DNA of 64,000 bases from Budorcas taxicolor (GCF_023091745.1 NC_068922.1:83322885-83386884), one strand, 5' to 3'. Positions 22,561 to 34,180 are shown, numbered from the stretch's first letter. The notes: a model not told the origin generated them from the sequence alone. A program made the numbers and translations.

Positions 22561-23150
22561 ACAGTGTCAATCCCGATGTCGAATTCCAAGTTGACGACTC
22601 TTAGGAGAGCTAACCCGGAAGGAGAGCGCGGGTGTGAGCATAGGGTGACATCACTAAGCACTAGAAAGTTCCACGGATGACCAGGTCAGGTCATCACCTA
22701 CCTGCCCTAAGTGTGGTTGGAGGTGAGAAGGGAGATCAGCAGGCTTCGCCAAACCCCTGGAGGGAAGCGGAGTGGAGACCGGTCGCGCAGACACTCCGGG
22801 TGGAGGCTGGAGTTTCTTGGCTCTGCGGACCCTTTCCTTCCAGAGATCCCTGCCATCCAGGGTGGGGTGAGATTGGGTGGTCTGGCTGAGACTGTCAATC
22901 ATATCTCCCCGCCCACCTCTGGTGATTGATGCAAACTACAGCCAATCAGGTTCTGAGTCGCCCTCTTTTTTTTTGTTTTTGAATCAGTTACCGCGGGCCA
23001 GAAAACAGCCAACTGATCTTGATTTGATGATATCGTGAATGTTCAGAGCTGCCTGGGGCCCGGTTCCATCCAAATAAAAGGTTCTACAGAGTTTCCTTTT
23101 ATCTAAAAAGGTCTCATAACCCTCCAATGTAAGTTAAACAAGATTAAATC
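22561..23150. other. Single-copy, locally GC-rich, no gene accepted
   Basis: 22600-22930 is GC-rich and contains a GCCAATCAGG (CCAAT-type) box near 22943 and GGTCA half-sites at 22680-22695. No transcript structure can be shown from sequence. Confidence 0.35.
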
Positions 23151-23154
23151 CCAT

Positions 23155-23820
23155 TTCAAATACTACTCAGTTGTAAGAAAGAATGAAATAATGCTATTTG
23201 CTGCAACTTGGATGCAACTAGTGATTATCATACTAAGTCAGGCAAGTCAGAAAGAGAAAGACAAATATCAGTGCCATACAATATCAGCTTTATGTGGAAT
23301 CTAAAATGTGGCACCGATGAACGTTCCTACAGAACAGACTGCTAGACATAGAGAGCAGATTCGCCACTGCCAAGGGGGAGGGGGACGCAGGGATGTGCTG
23401 GGAGTTTGGGGTTGGTGGTCAGAACGGGTGAAGAAAAGGGTCCTGATGTATAGCGAGGAAGTGACAGTGGAGCGGCTCAGTCCTGTCCAACTCTTTTCGC
23501 CCCCATGGACTGTAGCCCACCAGGCTCCTCCATCCATGGGATTTTCCAGGCAAGAGTACTGGAGTGGGTTGCCATTTCCTTCTTCAGGGGATCTTCTTAA
23601 CCCAGGGATTGAACCCGGGTCTCCTGCATTGCAGACAGATGGTTTACCATCCGAGGCACCAGCTCGTATAGCATAGCAGCTCTAGTCAATAAACCATAAG
23701 AGAACAGAATGTTTGAAAAGAAAGTATATATGTGCACAACTGAGCCATTTTGCCACACAGCAGGGATTGTCACAACACTGCAAATCAACTATACTTCAAT
23801 TAAAAAAGAAATATTGATTC
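23155..23820 (+). mobile_element. Ruminant L1 3' end split by SINE
   Basis: Sense L1 with AAGAATGAAATAATGCTATT, then CAGAAAGAGAAAGACAAATA and a poly(A)-like end near 23805-23820. The SINE at 23455 interrupts it. Confidence 0.78.
23455..23665 (-). mobile_element. Bov-tA SINE
   Basis: Antisense copy within the L1, flanked by a short GTATAGC repeat (23448-23454 and 23666-23672), probably its TSD. Confidence 0.88.
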
Positions 23821-23954
23821 CCATGCCTTGCAACCCCCAAATTCCAAAAGGCGTCATCATCTCCACTGCAGATCCAGACCCTCCAGCAGCCCCATCCCTG
23901 CTTCTCCCAATGCAGGAGTCACATTCAGTGATTTTGCTTCAAGGTTGTCATCTT

Positions 23955-24440
23955 GTATTGGAGATATAGCTGATTAACAATGTTGTGAGTTTCAGACAGT
24001 GAAGGGACTCAGGCATACACATATACATGTATCCATTTTCCTCCAGACTCCCCTCCCATCCAGGCTGCCACATAAAATTGAGCAGAGTTCCATGTGCTGT
24101 GTAGTAGGTCCTTGTTGGTTATCTATTTTAAATATAGCAGTGTATGCATGTCCATCCCAAACTCCCTAACTGTGCCATTGCCCCCATCCTTCCCCTCCAC
24201 CCACAACCGTAAGTTTACAAGCTCGCTCTCTAAGTCTGTGACTCCCTGTTCTGTAAGCACATCTGCATCATTTCTCTGTCGAGTGCACATACAAGGGATG
24301 TCATACGATCTCTCCCCTCCCTTGTCTGGCTCATTTCACTCAGCATGACACTGTCTAGGTCCGTCCGTGTCACTGCAAACGGCATTATTTCGTTCTTTCT
24401 GAAGGACGTCCCGTGGTTTTTCTAACGAATGCCTAGAGGT
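23955..24440 (-). mobile_element. Ruminant L1 3' end
   Basis: Antisense L1 3' UTR containing GTAGTAGGTCCTTGTTGGTT. It converges tail to tail with the L1 ending at 23820. Confidence 0.78.
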
Positions 24441-25395
24441 GTGGAGCGGTGCACCAGCCAAGGGAGCAGCCGTGGGCCCTGCTGCTGCCCCTGTGACTGG
24501 CGCAGACCGCAGCCAGGGAGGCCCACACCCCGGTGAGAAGCGCTGCAGCTCCTGGGGAGAGGGGCGGGGTTCCCCAAATTACCCCAGTGGCTGGAGAGAA
24601 AAGTTAGCACACTGCGTGTGACTGCAGAAATGCTATTGGAACGCTTCTTCCCGTCAAGATGTTTTGTTTCTTTTTCTCAGATTTTTCCATTAAGAGTCCC
24701 TTAAACTGTAGTTTCATAGATCTTTTCAGAGGTTACAAACTGAAATGCCAGATATTTTATTCATTCAACAGTTACATTTTGTATATTAAACACATGGGAA
24801 CATTTTTCTCTTCAATAAAAAATTATAATCTCTGACACTTGTTTCCCTGAGAAACTACACCCTCTCCGTCTATGGTTTTCCAGCACTTGAGAGACATGGA
24901 CCTGTGAATTCTATCAGGTTCCTCTTAATTCCATGAGGACAATGAAGAGCAGGTGTAACAGCAGATAGCATCTGACTCTGGCCCTCGCTTTCCGAGGCCT
25001 CAAAGCACGTGCTCGGGCCACGGCAGACTGAAGAGCCCTGTCCTGATGGAAAGGGAACCTCAAGTACCGGCTGTGGCTCTTTGCTGTCGTGTGGGAAAGT
25101 CTCTCTTTTTAGAGAAACCAAGAATCTAGGTTTCTATGTCAATGCATCCGATTTTTAAATGTTACCAAATAATTCAAAGCTTCGTGTTTTTAACGCCATG
25201 CAGCTCCATTTGCAACTTAAACAGACAAGCGAGCAAGAAAACAGGAGCTACATTCTGCTCTGGGAATGTCAGCTCACAGCCTCTGCGGTTACAGTCCTAG
25301 CCCACACTTCACATTTACGCAAATTAGATAAAGGGATCCTTTTCCCAGGGATATTTTATTGCCATTTGTCAGAATATTTGTCCTAAAGACCACAG
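24441..25395. other. Single-copy stretch, possible conserved non-coding DNA
   Basis: No repeat or gene recognised. 25140-25395 is complex, repeat-free and a candidate conserved element (inference only). Confidence 0.35.
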
Positions 25396-25547
25396 TTAAG
25401 TGAAAGTTGCTGAGCTGTGAGACCCCAGGGACTATACAGTCCGTGGAATTCTCTAGGCAAGAATACTGGAGTGGGTAGCCTTTCCCTTCTCCAGGTCTCT
25501 CACACTGCAGGCAAATTATTTACCAGCTGAGCCACAGGGGAAGCCCA
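25396..25547 (-). mobile_element. Bov-tA SINE, internally deleted
   Basis: Antisense SINE missing the middle box; ends with GAGCCACAGGGGAAGCCC. Confidence 0.8.
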
Positions 25548-25666
25548 AGAATACTGGAGTGGGTAGCCTATCCCTTCTCCAGCAGATCTTCCTGACCCAG
25601 GAATCAAACCACGGTGTCTTGTATTACAGGCAGTTTCTTCACCAACTGAGCTATGAGTGAAGCCCT
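25548..25666 (-). mobile_element. Bov-tA SINE head unit
   Basis: Directly abuts the previous SINE, starting at AAGAATACTGGAGTGGGTAG. The same tandem arrangement occurs in other bovine SINE dimers, so the pair may be one element. Confidence 0.8.
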
Positions 25667-25847
25667 AACAAATATTAAAAACTTAGGTGTTCGTGATGTA
25701 CAAGGTACTCTCTGGAGCTGGGCAGTGCATAACCTGCCAACCTGGCCATGGCACCCAGCTTGCATCCTCTTTGAACTATTCCAACTAAGCCCCTAAAATC
25801 CCACTCATGATTTAAAAAAATTCTCTTACTTTTTCATTTGTTGTTTT
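25667..25847. other. Unassigned
   Basis: No feature recognised. Confidence 0.4.
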
Positions 25848-26234
25848 TTGTCACTAAATCATATATGACTCTGTGACCCAATGGATTGCAACACTCGAGG
25901 CTTCCCTGTCCATCACTGTCTCCCAGAGTTTGCTCAAACTCATGTCCATTGAGTCGATGCCATCCAACCATCTCATCCTCTGCCACCCTCTCCTTTTGCC
26001 TTCAATCTTTCCCAGCATCAGGGGACTTTTCCAGTGAGTTGGCTCTTCCCATCAGGTGGCCAAAGTACTGGAGCTTTAACTTTAGCATCAGTCCTTCCAG
26101 TGGGACTTCAGGACTGATTTCCTTTAGGGTAAACTGGTTTGATCTCCTTACTGTCCACGAGACTCTCAAGGGTCTTCTCCAGGACCACATTTCAAAAGCA
26201 TCAATTCTTTGGTGCTCAGTCTTCTTTATGGTTA
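25848..26234 (-). mobile_element. 5'-truncated BovB 3' end
   Basis: Antisense BovB from the tail side to the equivalent of CTCAGTCTTCTTTATGG, fairly diverged. Confidence 0.85.
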
Positions 26235-26251
26235 CATTTCTATTTCTATTT

Positions 26252-26382
26252 GATATTATATTTATATCCCAAAGATGAATTGAAGAATTGAATAAATGAT
26301 CCAGTGAGGACAAGTCAGAATAGAAATTAAAGGATATCTGACTGCAAGGAGATCCAACCAGTCCATCCTAAAGGAAATCAGT
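26252..26382. repeat. Left arm of 131-bp inverted repeat
   Basis: Spans ~90 bp of non-repeat DNA and the start of the BovB at 26341. It pairs without gaps with the reverse complement of 26811-26941; the first 124 positions show 4 mismatches, the full 131 show 6. Confidence 0.92.
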
Positions 26383-26665
26383 CATGGGTGTTCATTGGAA
26401 GGACTGATGTTGAAGCTGAAACTCCAATACTTTGGCCACCTGATGTGAAGAGCTGACTCGTGGGAAAAGACCCTGATGCTGGGAAAGATTGAGGGCAGGA
26501 GGAGAAGGAGATGACAGAGGATGAGATGGTTGGATGGCATCATTGACTCAATGGACATGGGTTTGGGTCGACTCCGCGAGTTGGTGATGCACAGGGAGGC
26601 CTGGCTGTGGTTCATGGGGTCGCATAGAGTTGGACACGACTGAGCGACTAAACTGAACTGAGTGG
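26341..26665 (+). mobile_element. 5'-truncated BovB 3' end
   Basis: Sense BovB beginning at ACTGCAAGGAGATCCAACCA and ending CTGAACTGAGT. Its 5' junction lies inside the left inverted-repeat arm. Confidence 0.88.
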
Positions 26666-26702
26666 GTCTGGGGCTTGAATCTCAGTCTCTTTCTTCACCT
26701 TG

Positions 26703-27045
26703 CAGCTTCCCAGGTGGCGCTAGTGGTAAAGAACCTGCCTGCCATTGCAGGAGATGTAAGGGATGCGGGTTCCATCCCTGGGTCAGGAAGATCCCCTGGA
26801 GAAGAGGACCACTTATCTCCTTTAGGATGGACTGATTGGATCTCCTTGCACTCAGATCTCCTTTAATTTCTATTCTGACTTGTCCTCACTGGATCATTTA
26901 TTCAATTCTTCAATTCATCTCTGGGATATAAATATAATATCGACCCACTCCAGGGTTCTTGCCTGGAGAATCCCATGGACTGAAGAGCCCTGGGACTCCT
27001 CCATAGTGTTGCACAGAGTCAGACACTACTGAAGTGGCTTTAGCT
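26703..27045 (+). mobile_element. Bov-tA SINE carrying an inverted local insert
   Basis: SINE halves 26703-26810 and 26942-27045 are separated by 131 bp that are not SINE sequence. GACC occurs on both sides of the insert (26807-26810 and 26942-26945). Confidence 0.85.
26811..26941. repeat. Right arm of inverted repeat (templated insert)
   Basis: Reverse-complement copy of 26252-26382, including the junction between non-repeat DNA and BovB. Its ends coincide with the break in the SINE. Confidence 0.92.
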
Positions 27046-28189
27046 CTCTTCACCTTGTGGCGCCGTGACTCCCAGACACATCTGCCCTTGACAGGATAAT
27101 CTACCCCAGGTGCCCTGAATCATCTCACGTTCTGGAAATAGATGGATGTGATTGTTTACGGCTGGCATTTTCATTGTACAGAATCATCTTCTCCCAGCTA
27201 TCAGTTATAGTCATTATCTGTAGCTAAGGCAAGTTCTCTACACTGTTTTCTGAAACTATCTCAGATCAGTAATTAACTCCCCAGCCACGGCTCCTGGCTT
27301 TCACACTTTAATGAGGAGCATGACCATGAAGCCGTTAGAATGTGAAAAATGAAGCTGATCCCCCGTCATCCCTCTGCAATACAACAGGCTCATTTCCTCT
27401 CTTCTGCTGAGAAAGGATCAGCAGAAACCTTGACCACTTTTTGGTAGGATTCTTTCAGAGGCCAATCTACTTAGTCTAAAAGGCTACAGTCACCCCTTGA
27501 GGCAGAAAGCACATGGTAGAAATGAGGCTGATGCTTTCCCTCTGGCAAAATCCTTTCGTCATTAAGAAACACACCTGCATAATTTAAATACACTAGAGCC
27601 AGAGTCCAGCCAAGGGCGCAGCTGCCTGTTTCCACTAATTGTCCGAATTCACCAGCACCTGCCTCCTTTACAATGAAAAACTGCCCTCTCCCTGGATTCG
27701 TCACATTCCCAGAGATTCAAAGAAGTGACCAGGCCAAAGGCGGCACCAAATTCTCCCTCATCTTGATGCCGGGCACATGAGAACGTTCAGCTCCCTGCAA
27801 AAAGCAGATTTCATAGAGAGAAAATCTGAAGGTGGAGGCTTTGTCTTTTTGGCCAGACATTAAATTACCCTCTGAACAAATACACTTTTCCTTCATACAA
27901 AAGAGCCTTCATTATGAATATTTCTACATTTAGGAGGAATCCCAAAGCTCAAAAGAAAACTCAGTCAAGTATTTGAAGCTGCTCTCAGTGAAAGAAATTG
28001 CTGCCTCTCAAAAGACCTCTGCACACTAGAGGTTAGCTTTCCAGTTTGATCCGCAGGACAACAGAGGAGATGGGAATATGGTGACTGCAGAGGGCAGGCA
28101 GCCGGCTGATGAGTTGGGTCATCAGATGGCTCTGATGATGCTGGTGCAGCGGGGGAAGGAGCGGGTGGGGCAGACTGAGAGAGTGGCAT
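27046..28189. other. Single-copy stretch, candidate conserved non-coding DNA
   Basis: The longest repeat-free block in this part of the window (about 27060-28030). No coding frame accepted. Confidence 0.35.
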
Positions 28190-28655
28190 TGAAGTGTATA
28201 CACTCCCATGTGTACATGGACAGCTAGTGGGAAGCTGCTGTGCAGCAAAAGCTCAGCTCTGTGCTCTGTGATGACACAGAAGGGGTGGGATGGGGGTGAG
28301 AGGGGGCGCGAGAGGGAGCAGGTATGTGTGATGCTGGCACTCAGTTGTTCAGTCGTGTCTGACTCCGTGTGACACCATGGACTATAGCCCACCAGGCTCC
28401 CTGTCCATGGCATTCTCCAGGCAAGAATACTGGAGTAGGATGCCTTGCCCTCCTCCAGGGGATCTTCCCAACCCAGGGGCTGAACCTGGGACTCCTGCAT
28501 TGCAGGCAGGTTCTTCACCACTGAACTACCAGGGAAGCCCAGATATATGTATACTTACAGCTGATTCACTTTGTTGTGCAGCAGAAACCAACACAACATT
28601 GTAAAGCAATTAAACTCCAATTTAAACAATACATAAAGAAAGAAGAAAGTAATGT
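28190..28655 (+). mobile_element. Ruminant L1 3' end split by SINE
   Basis: Left piece has GACAGCTAGTGGGAAGCTGC and AGGGGTGGGATGGGGGTGAG. The right piece (28541-28655) has GCAGCAGAAACCAACACAAC and TTGTAAAGCAATTAAACTCC. Confidence 0.75.
28335..28540 (-). mobile_element. Bov-tA SINE
   Basis: Complete antisense copy within the L1 above. Confidence 0.9.
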
Positions 28656-29054
28656 TGGTTGACCCTAAAAGCTTGACTTTTCCAGTGTTCTTCACCATAA
28701 CTCATATTAAAAAAAAAATTATACCATAATCCAGATGGAGACACACACACACTATGAAACAATACATTTATATACCTATGGTACCCAATGCATTCTGATA
28801 TTTCTCTTTTCTATGTCATTTTTTAAAAAAAGTATCAGTTACAAACAAAAAAGAAAGGCTGATGGTGGAGCGAGCAGTGAACAGGAGTGAGGGGCCTGGG
28901 GTTTGAGGAATGGCTCTCCCACAGTGACCCCAGAAACCCAGATCAGGCACTCTGCAGAAGTCTGCATTAGGCCAGTGGTGACGCCTGCAAGGGCAGGGTG
29001 CAGACTGCAGGGAATGGCGCTAACCAGGTCAGCCCCCAGCATCTCTGCTGCCTT
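28656..29054. other. Unassigned
   Basis: AT-rich at first, then GC-balanced. No feature recognised. Confidence 0.4.
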
Positions 29055-29145
29055 GGTTCAACTACACTCTGGCACATTGTAGCCGCATGACTGCGGATAA
29101 GTCACTTCATCTTTCTGTGCCTCTCTCACCTCTTCTGCAACCTTG
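29055..29145 (+). mobile_element. MIR fragment
   Basis: GACTGCGGATAAGTCACTTC followed by CTGTGCCTCTCTCACCTC matches the MIR core. Confidence 0.6.
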
Positions 29146-29595
29146 TGGGTGGTCGTGTCCAACCTGGGAAGAAGGGATTTTAGGAAACTATCCAAACAAC
29201 TCACCCTGCATCCTGCGGAGGGTATGGGGTCTGGGACTGGCCTGAGAGGTTCTGTCTGAGTGTTGGGCAGGGGGAGGGGGCAGGGGAAGTAACTGCACCC
29301 CCACTGTTGGGGAGGCAGGATGTGTACTTCCCTGAGAGCCTCGGGCTCCCCTGCCCAGAGGACCTGGAACCCTCTGGAAGGGTGCTCAGTAATGGCATAG
29401 GCTTCCTGGCAAGGAGACATGGCCAGGAGAGGTCACAGATTGTCCCCAGAGTGGGAACAAGATGAAGGGCTCACCAGCAACGAGCCTGAGTGGACCACCC
29501 GTATCTGGGGACTCTGTGGGGTCTCCGAACATCCAGAGAACCCTCAGATGTACCCTCGAAGAAAGAGAGTTCTGGATGGAAGCGAATGCCAGAGA
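29146..29595. other. Unassigned
   Basis: No feature recognised; open frames are short and uncharacteristic. Confidence 0.4.
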
Positions 29596-29774
29596 ACTGA
29601 GTCTTATCCATATTCGTTTCTCGTTGCTGCTGTAATGAGTTACCACAAACTCAGAGGCTTACAGTCCTCTCCAGTTCTGCAGGTCAGAAGCCAAAATGGG
29701 TCTCACTGGGCTAAGATCAAGCTGAGCTCCCTTCCAGAGGTTCCCAGAGAGAACCCGTCTCCTTGCCGCTCCAG
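29596..29774 (-). mobile_element. MaLR (MLT1-like) LTR fragment
   Basis: Antisense LTR end: GCTGTAATGAGTTACCACAA, AGTTCTGCAGGTCAGAAG, GGGTCTCACTGGGCTAAGAT. Confidence 0.65.
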
Positions 29775-29967
29775 CTCGTTGGTAAAGAACCCTTATGCCA
29801 ACACAACAGACGTAGCAGACGGGTTTGATCCCTGGGTTGGAAAGATCCCCTGGAGGAGGAAGTGGCAACCCACTCCAGTATTCTTTCCTGGAAATTCCAT
29901 GGTCAGAGGAGCCTGGTGAACTACAGTCCATGGGGTCACAAAGAGTCCAACATGACTCAATGACAAA
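29775..29967 (+). mobile_element. Bov-tA SINE
   Basis: Plus-strand copy inserted in or next to the MaLR LTR. Confidence 0.85.
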
Positions 29968-29970
29968 GAA

Positions 29971-30130
29971 AATAGCTGATTAACAGCGTTGTGATAGTTT
30001 CAAGTTGACAGGGAAGGGACTTAGCCGTATGTACACGTATATGCAATATATGCATGTATCCATTGTCCCCCAAACTCCTCTCCCATCCAGGCTGCCACAT
30101 ATCGTTGAGCAGAGGTCCCTGTGCTCCACA
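29971..30130 (-). mobile_element. Ruminant L1 3' fragment
   Basis: AATAGCTGATTAACAGCGTT and CATCCAGGCTGCCACATA parallel the L1 at 23955, so both are the same L1 type. Confidence 0.6.
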
Positions 30131-30282
30131 GTTCAGTTCAGTTGCTCAGTTGTGTCCGACTCTTTGCGACCCCATGGACCGCAGCACTCCAGGCCTGCCT
30201 GTCCATCCACAACTCCTGGAGTTTACTCAAACTCATGTCCATTGAGTCAGTGATGTCATCCAACCATCTCATCCTCTGTTGT
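30131..30282 (-). mobile_element. 5'-truncated BovB 3' end
   Basis: Antisense last ~150 bp of BovB, directly abutting the L1 fragment. Confidence 0.88.
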
Positions 30283-30545
30283 CAAGATGCCTAAAACAAC
30301 ACCTACTGAAGGTATTGAAGCGTCATCCAAATGCCCCCTGTTTCACCAGCCGAGGCATACAGTCATGTTGAAATTTGTGATACAAATGTCTCTGGGGAGC
30401 TGCCCCATATCTTCATTTGGGACCTTCAGTTTCCCCCACAAAATCGATCAACACCAGCCCTCAACCTGGGAGTCCCCAAAGGCTCTGATGTACCATTCCT
30501 GAGTCTTCCACAACCTCCGACCTAAGGAAAGTCACTGTCCTCTGT
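30283..30545. other. Unassigned
   Basis: No feature recognised. Confidence 0.4.
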
Positions 30546-31178
30546 GAAGCACTTTTTTTTTCCTTTTAAAAATGGTTTTTGTTTTGTTTTTTAACTTTTG
30601 TGCATGTTCAGTCGCTCAGTCGTGTCCGACGACTCCGTGGACTGTAGTCCACCAGGCTCCTGTCAGGGGATTTCCCAGGTAAGAATTCTGGAGCGGTTGC
30701 CATTTCCTCCTGCAGATGGTCTTCCTGACCCAGGGATCAGACCCGGGTCTATTGGATCTCCTGCTTTGCAGGCAGGTTCTTCACCACCAGAGCCACCCGG
30801 CAAGTCCCTTTTAAGTTTACTCCTATAGAGTATAATGGATTTACAACATTGTGTTAATTTCAGGTGTACAAGTGAATCAGTTATACATACACATATGTCC
30901 ACTTTTATTTAAGATTCTGCTCTCGTTTAGGTCATTAGAGAGCACTGAATAGAGTTCCCTGGGCTCTGCAGTAAGTTCTCAGCTCTCTGCTACACACACA
31001 GCAGTGTGCATGTGCCAGTCCCAGGCTTCTAATTTATCCTCCACTCCTTGTCCCCTGGGAACCACAAGTTTGTTTTCTACATCTGTGACTCTGCTTCTGT
31101 TTTGTAAATATGTTCATCCGTACCATTTTATTTAGATGCCACATATAAGTGACGTCACACGATATTTTTGTGCAGCAC
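30546..31178 (-). mobile_element. Ruminant L1 3' end split by SINE
   Basis: T-rich head at 30546-30600, then after the SINE ACAACATTGTGTTAATTTCA and ACCACAAGTTTGTTTTCTAC. Confidence 0.75.
30603..30806 (-). mobile_element. Bov-tA SINE
   Basis: Antisense copy inserted in the poly(T) side of the L1. Confidence 0.87.
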
Positions 31179-31914
31179 TTCACCACAGAGCCAGTGTCCT
31201 CTAGGGAAAGGCCAGTGTCTTTATGGCCGGACTGTCGACACTGCCTGCTCTGATGGACCAGGGGGTCCCTACAGGAAGGAGAGGGACTCTGTCCCCTTCT
31301 GCTCAGTGCTTCCCTGGATCAATGAAGCCCAGAGCAGCTCTGCTGAACCCCCCTCACACAAAAGTGCAAGAAAACAGCTCACTCATCTTCTGGCTGTGTC
31401 CTTATACTCCTGAGCCGTAAATTATTCCAAGCAACAGGCCAGGAGACAACTGGACCTGGTCCCCCCTTCTCTCATCCTCCTTGTGTTTCTCCTGTCTTTA
31501 GAAAGGCTCTAGATCACTTTTCTCTTCTTCTGAAGCCAAAAAGTAAAGTAAGCCAACAGAAATCCTGCATGCCTATCAATTATTTCCTATTTAGACTGAA
31601 CAGGAGGGTCCCTGCTCTCAGCTCTGCAGGCCCTGCATAACGGGCACATAAGCAAGATGTCAGTAAACACTCAGTGTCACCCAGGTGAGTCTCGTCCTCA
31701 AGATCTGGTGCTCAGAGTGACCCCTCACCCCGGACCTCCACTCTCATGACTGACACTGTTTGGGCCCTGGCAAGTGCTTCCCTGCGTCGCTAGTCCTGGT
31801 CGTTAATTCAAAAGTCTACTGCCACAGATGCAGAGAGCAAACATATGGACACCAAGCCAGGAAACTACCAGTGGGATGAATTCGGAGATTGGCACTGACA
31901 TATATATGCACTGT
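31179..31914. other. Single-copy stretch, no gene seen
   Basis: No feature recognised. Confidence 0.4.
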
Positions 31915-32169
31915 GTGTGTGCATGCTAAGTTGTTTCAGTCGTGTCTGACTTGTTGTAACCTTATGGACTGCAATCTGCCAGGCTTCTCCGTCCATTGGA
32001 TTCTTCAGGCAAGAATACTGGAGTGGGTTGACATACCATTCTCCAGGGGATCTTCCTGACCCAGAGACTGGCTTGTGCTCTTATACACCTGAGCCCAGAG
32101 ATTGAACCCAGGTCTCTTGTTTTCTGCATTGGCAGGTGGGTGCTTATCACTAGCACCACCTGGGAAGCC
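31915..32169 (-). mobile_element. Bov-tA SINE with extra internal segment
   Basis: Antisense copy containing ~35 extra bases near 32066-32099 (TTGTGCTCTTATACACCTG) absent from its neighbours. Confidence 0.85.
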
Positions 32170-32185
32170 TCTATATACACTCTGC

Positions 32186-32455
32186 CGTGCTGTGCTAAGT
32201 CACTTCAATCATGTGCGACTCTTTGCAACCCATGAACTGTAGCCCACCAGGTTCCTCTGTCCATGGAATTCTCCAGGCAAGAATACTGGAGAAGGTTGCC
32301 ATTTCCTTCTCCAGGGGATCTTCCTGACCCAGGGATTGAACCCTGGGTTTATTTTTTTATTTTTAGTTTTTGAACCCTGGGTTTAATGCAGGGTCAAAGC
32401 AGGTTCTCCAGCATTGCTGGCAGATTCTTTACCATCTGAACCGCCTGGGGAGCCC
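32186..32455 (-). mobile_element. Bov-tA SINE with A-rich mini-insertion
   Basis: Antisense copy. Near its head an 18-bp T/A-rich stretch (32352-32369) is flanked by two identical 16-mers, TTGAACCCTGGGTTTA, at 32336-32351 and 32370-32385. Confidence 0.88.
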
Positions 32456-32515
32456 GATATGTGTATACACAAAGCTGACTCAGTTTGCTGTGCAGCAGAA
32501 ACTATTTTTAAAAAA
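32456..32515 (+). mobile_element. L1 3' tail fragment
   Basis: CAGTTTGCTGTGCAGCAGAA followed by an A-rich end. Confidence 0.55.
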
Positions 32516-32924
32516 ATTAAAATGTATATGAGTTACATCTATCTTTGTTACTCAGTCCTCAAACACTGCGAAGTCATGGCGAGAACTTCCAAACAACCAC
32601 AATAATAATATTTCATCATCTTTCATCATTTTCCAACTCAGTCATCTGAAAGCTGAATTTTTGCTTTTTTATTACTGAATGTTAATTTAATATTTGCTTG
32701 TAGTTATTGCTTTTACAGTATATAAGTCAAGGTGGCAGGATTGGGCTTGTTTTAGTTATTAGTTTGATTTCTATGCTTTCACTATGGAGACATCTATTGG
32801 GTGGATCTCCAACTGAACTCTTGGCCTGAATCCACAAGCATTCGTGTGTCTGCACATAGACACGCAGTGGAAGTGCGGGCCAAGCTTGCCATCTGAAGAA
32901 CTCTACTTCACTGGGACCTGAGGA
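32516..32924. other. Unassigned, AT-rich
   Basis: No feature recognised. Confidence 0.4.
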
Positions 32925-33026
32925 AGTCTCCGGGAGACAGTGAAGGACAGGGAAGCCTGGTGTGCTGCAGCCCATGGGGTCTCAAAGAGCTGGACACGAC
33001 TGAGCAACTGAACAACGACGACGAAA
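32925..33026 (+). mobile_element. BovB/Bov-tA 3' end
   Basis: About 100 bp ending ACACGACTGAGCAACTGAAC plus a CGA/CAA-rich tail. Confidence 0.75.
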
Positions 33027-33558
33027 CCTCCAGAAACTGCATACTCTTTTTAAGCCCTTACTGCCTCATTGGCACCTTTGTCTTGCAGCTGACCAGGGAC
33101 ACTGGGTCTTTTAACTCCTGAATAGGAAGCACCATGAATTTCAGAGCAACCAGACAGTGCAGAACACAAGGGTTAAGTTGGGAAAACTAGTGAACCAGAG
33201 GGCAGGTAGAAGCCCCCAGGAAGAGCTGAGAAGTCACAGCAAAGGCCGTGTGCCCCCAAATCCAAACTATTAACTATCTGACACTTTCAGAAAATGTTCG
33301 CCAAATCCTGGCATAGATCTTGGAGGATTTCACAAGCCACGTTAAAGGATTAAGCTTTATCACAAAGACAGTGGTGAACTCTGGGATGATTTGAACAGAA
33401 CTGGAATAGATTTACAGCTTTAGAACCACCCCCCTGACTGCGAGGTAAAGGATAGAATAAGAAGGGAGCGGATGAAGACAGAGAGTCCAGGGTGGAGGCT
33501 GCACCAAGGACCAGGTTGGACATGGAGGGGCCTGGACTGGAGATGGCCAAGTGAAACG
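33027..33558. other. Single-copy stretch, no gene seen
   Basis: No feature recognised. Confidence 0.4.
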
Positions 33559-34180
33559 CTGCTGCTCAGTCGTTCAGTCTAGTCCGATTCGTTGCCACCC
33601 CATGGACCACATACAGCACTCCAGGCTTCCCTGCCTTTCACCCTCTCCCAGAGCTTGCCTGAACTCTTGTTCATTGAGTAGGTGATGCCATCCAACCATC
33701 TCATTCTCTGCCTTCTCCTTCTCCTCCTGCTTTCAATCTTTGCCAGCATCAGGGTCTTATCCAGTGAACTGGCTCTTTGCATCAGGTACCAGAGTACTAG
33801 ACCTGTAGCTGTAGCATCAGTTTTTTCAATGAATATTCAGGACTGATTAGCTTTATGATGGACTGGTTGGATCTTCTTGCAGTCCAAGGGACTCTCAAGA
33901 GTCCTCCAACACCACAGTTCAAAAGCATCAGTTCTTCAGCGCTCAGCATTAATTATAGTCCAGCTCTCACATCCATCCTTGATTACTGGAAAAACCATAG
34001 CTTTGACTATACAGACCTTTGTCAGCAAAGTAATCTCTCTGCTTTTTAATATGCTGTCTAGGTTTGTCACAGGTTTTCTTTCAAGGAGGGTCTTTTAATT
34101 TCATGGCTGCAGTCACATCTGCAGCGATTTTGAAGCCCAAGAAAATAAAGTTTGTCACTGTTCCCATTGTTTCCTATATA
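33559..34180 (-). mobile_element. 5'-truncated BovB (3' 0.6 kb)
   Basis: Antisense copy from the tail to the equivalent of the segment after YADD. Coding remnants are broken and cover only the C-terminal region. Confidence 0.87.

Noticed and set aside
22660..22950. Promoter of an unknown gene (CCAAT box, GGTCA half-sites)
   Set aside because: Short motifs in moderately GC-rich DNA; no first exon or donor could be tied to them.
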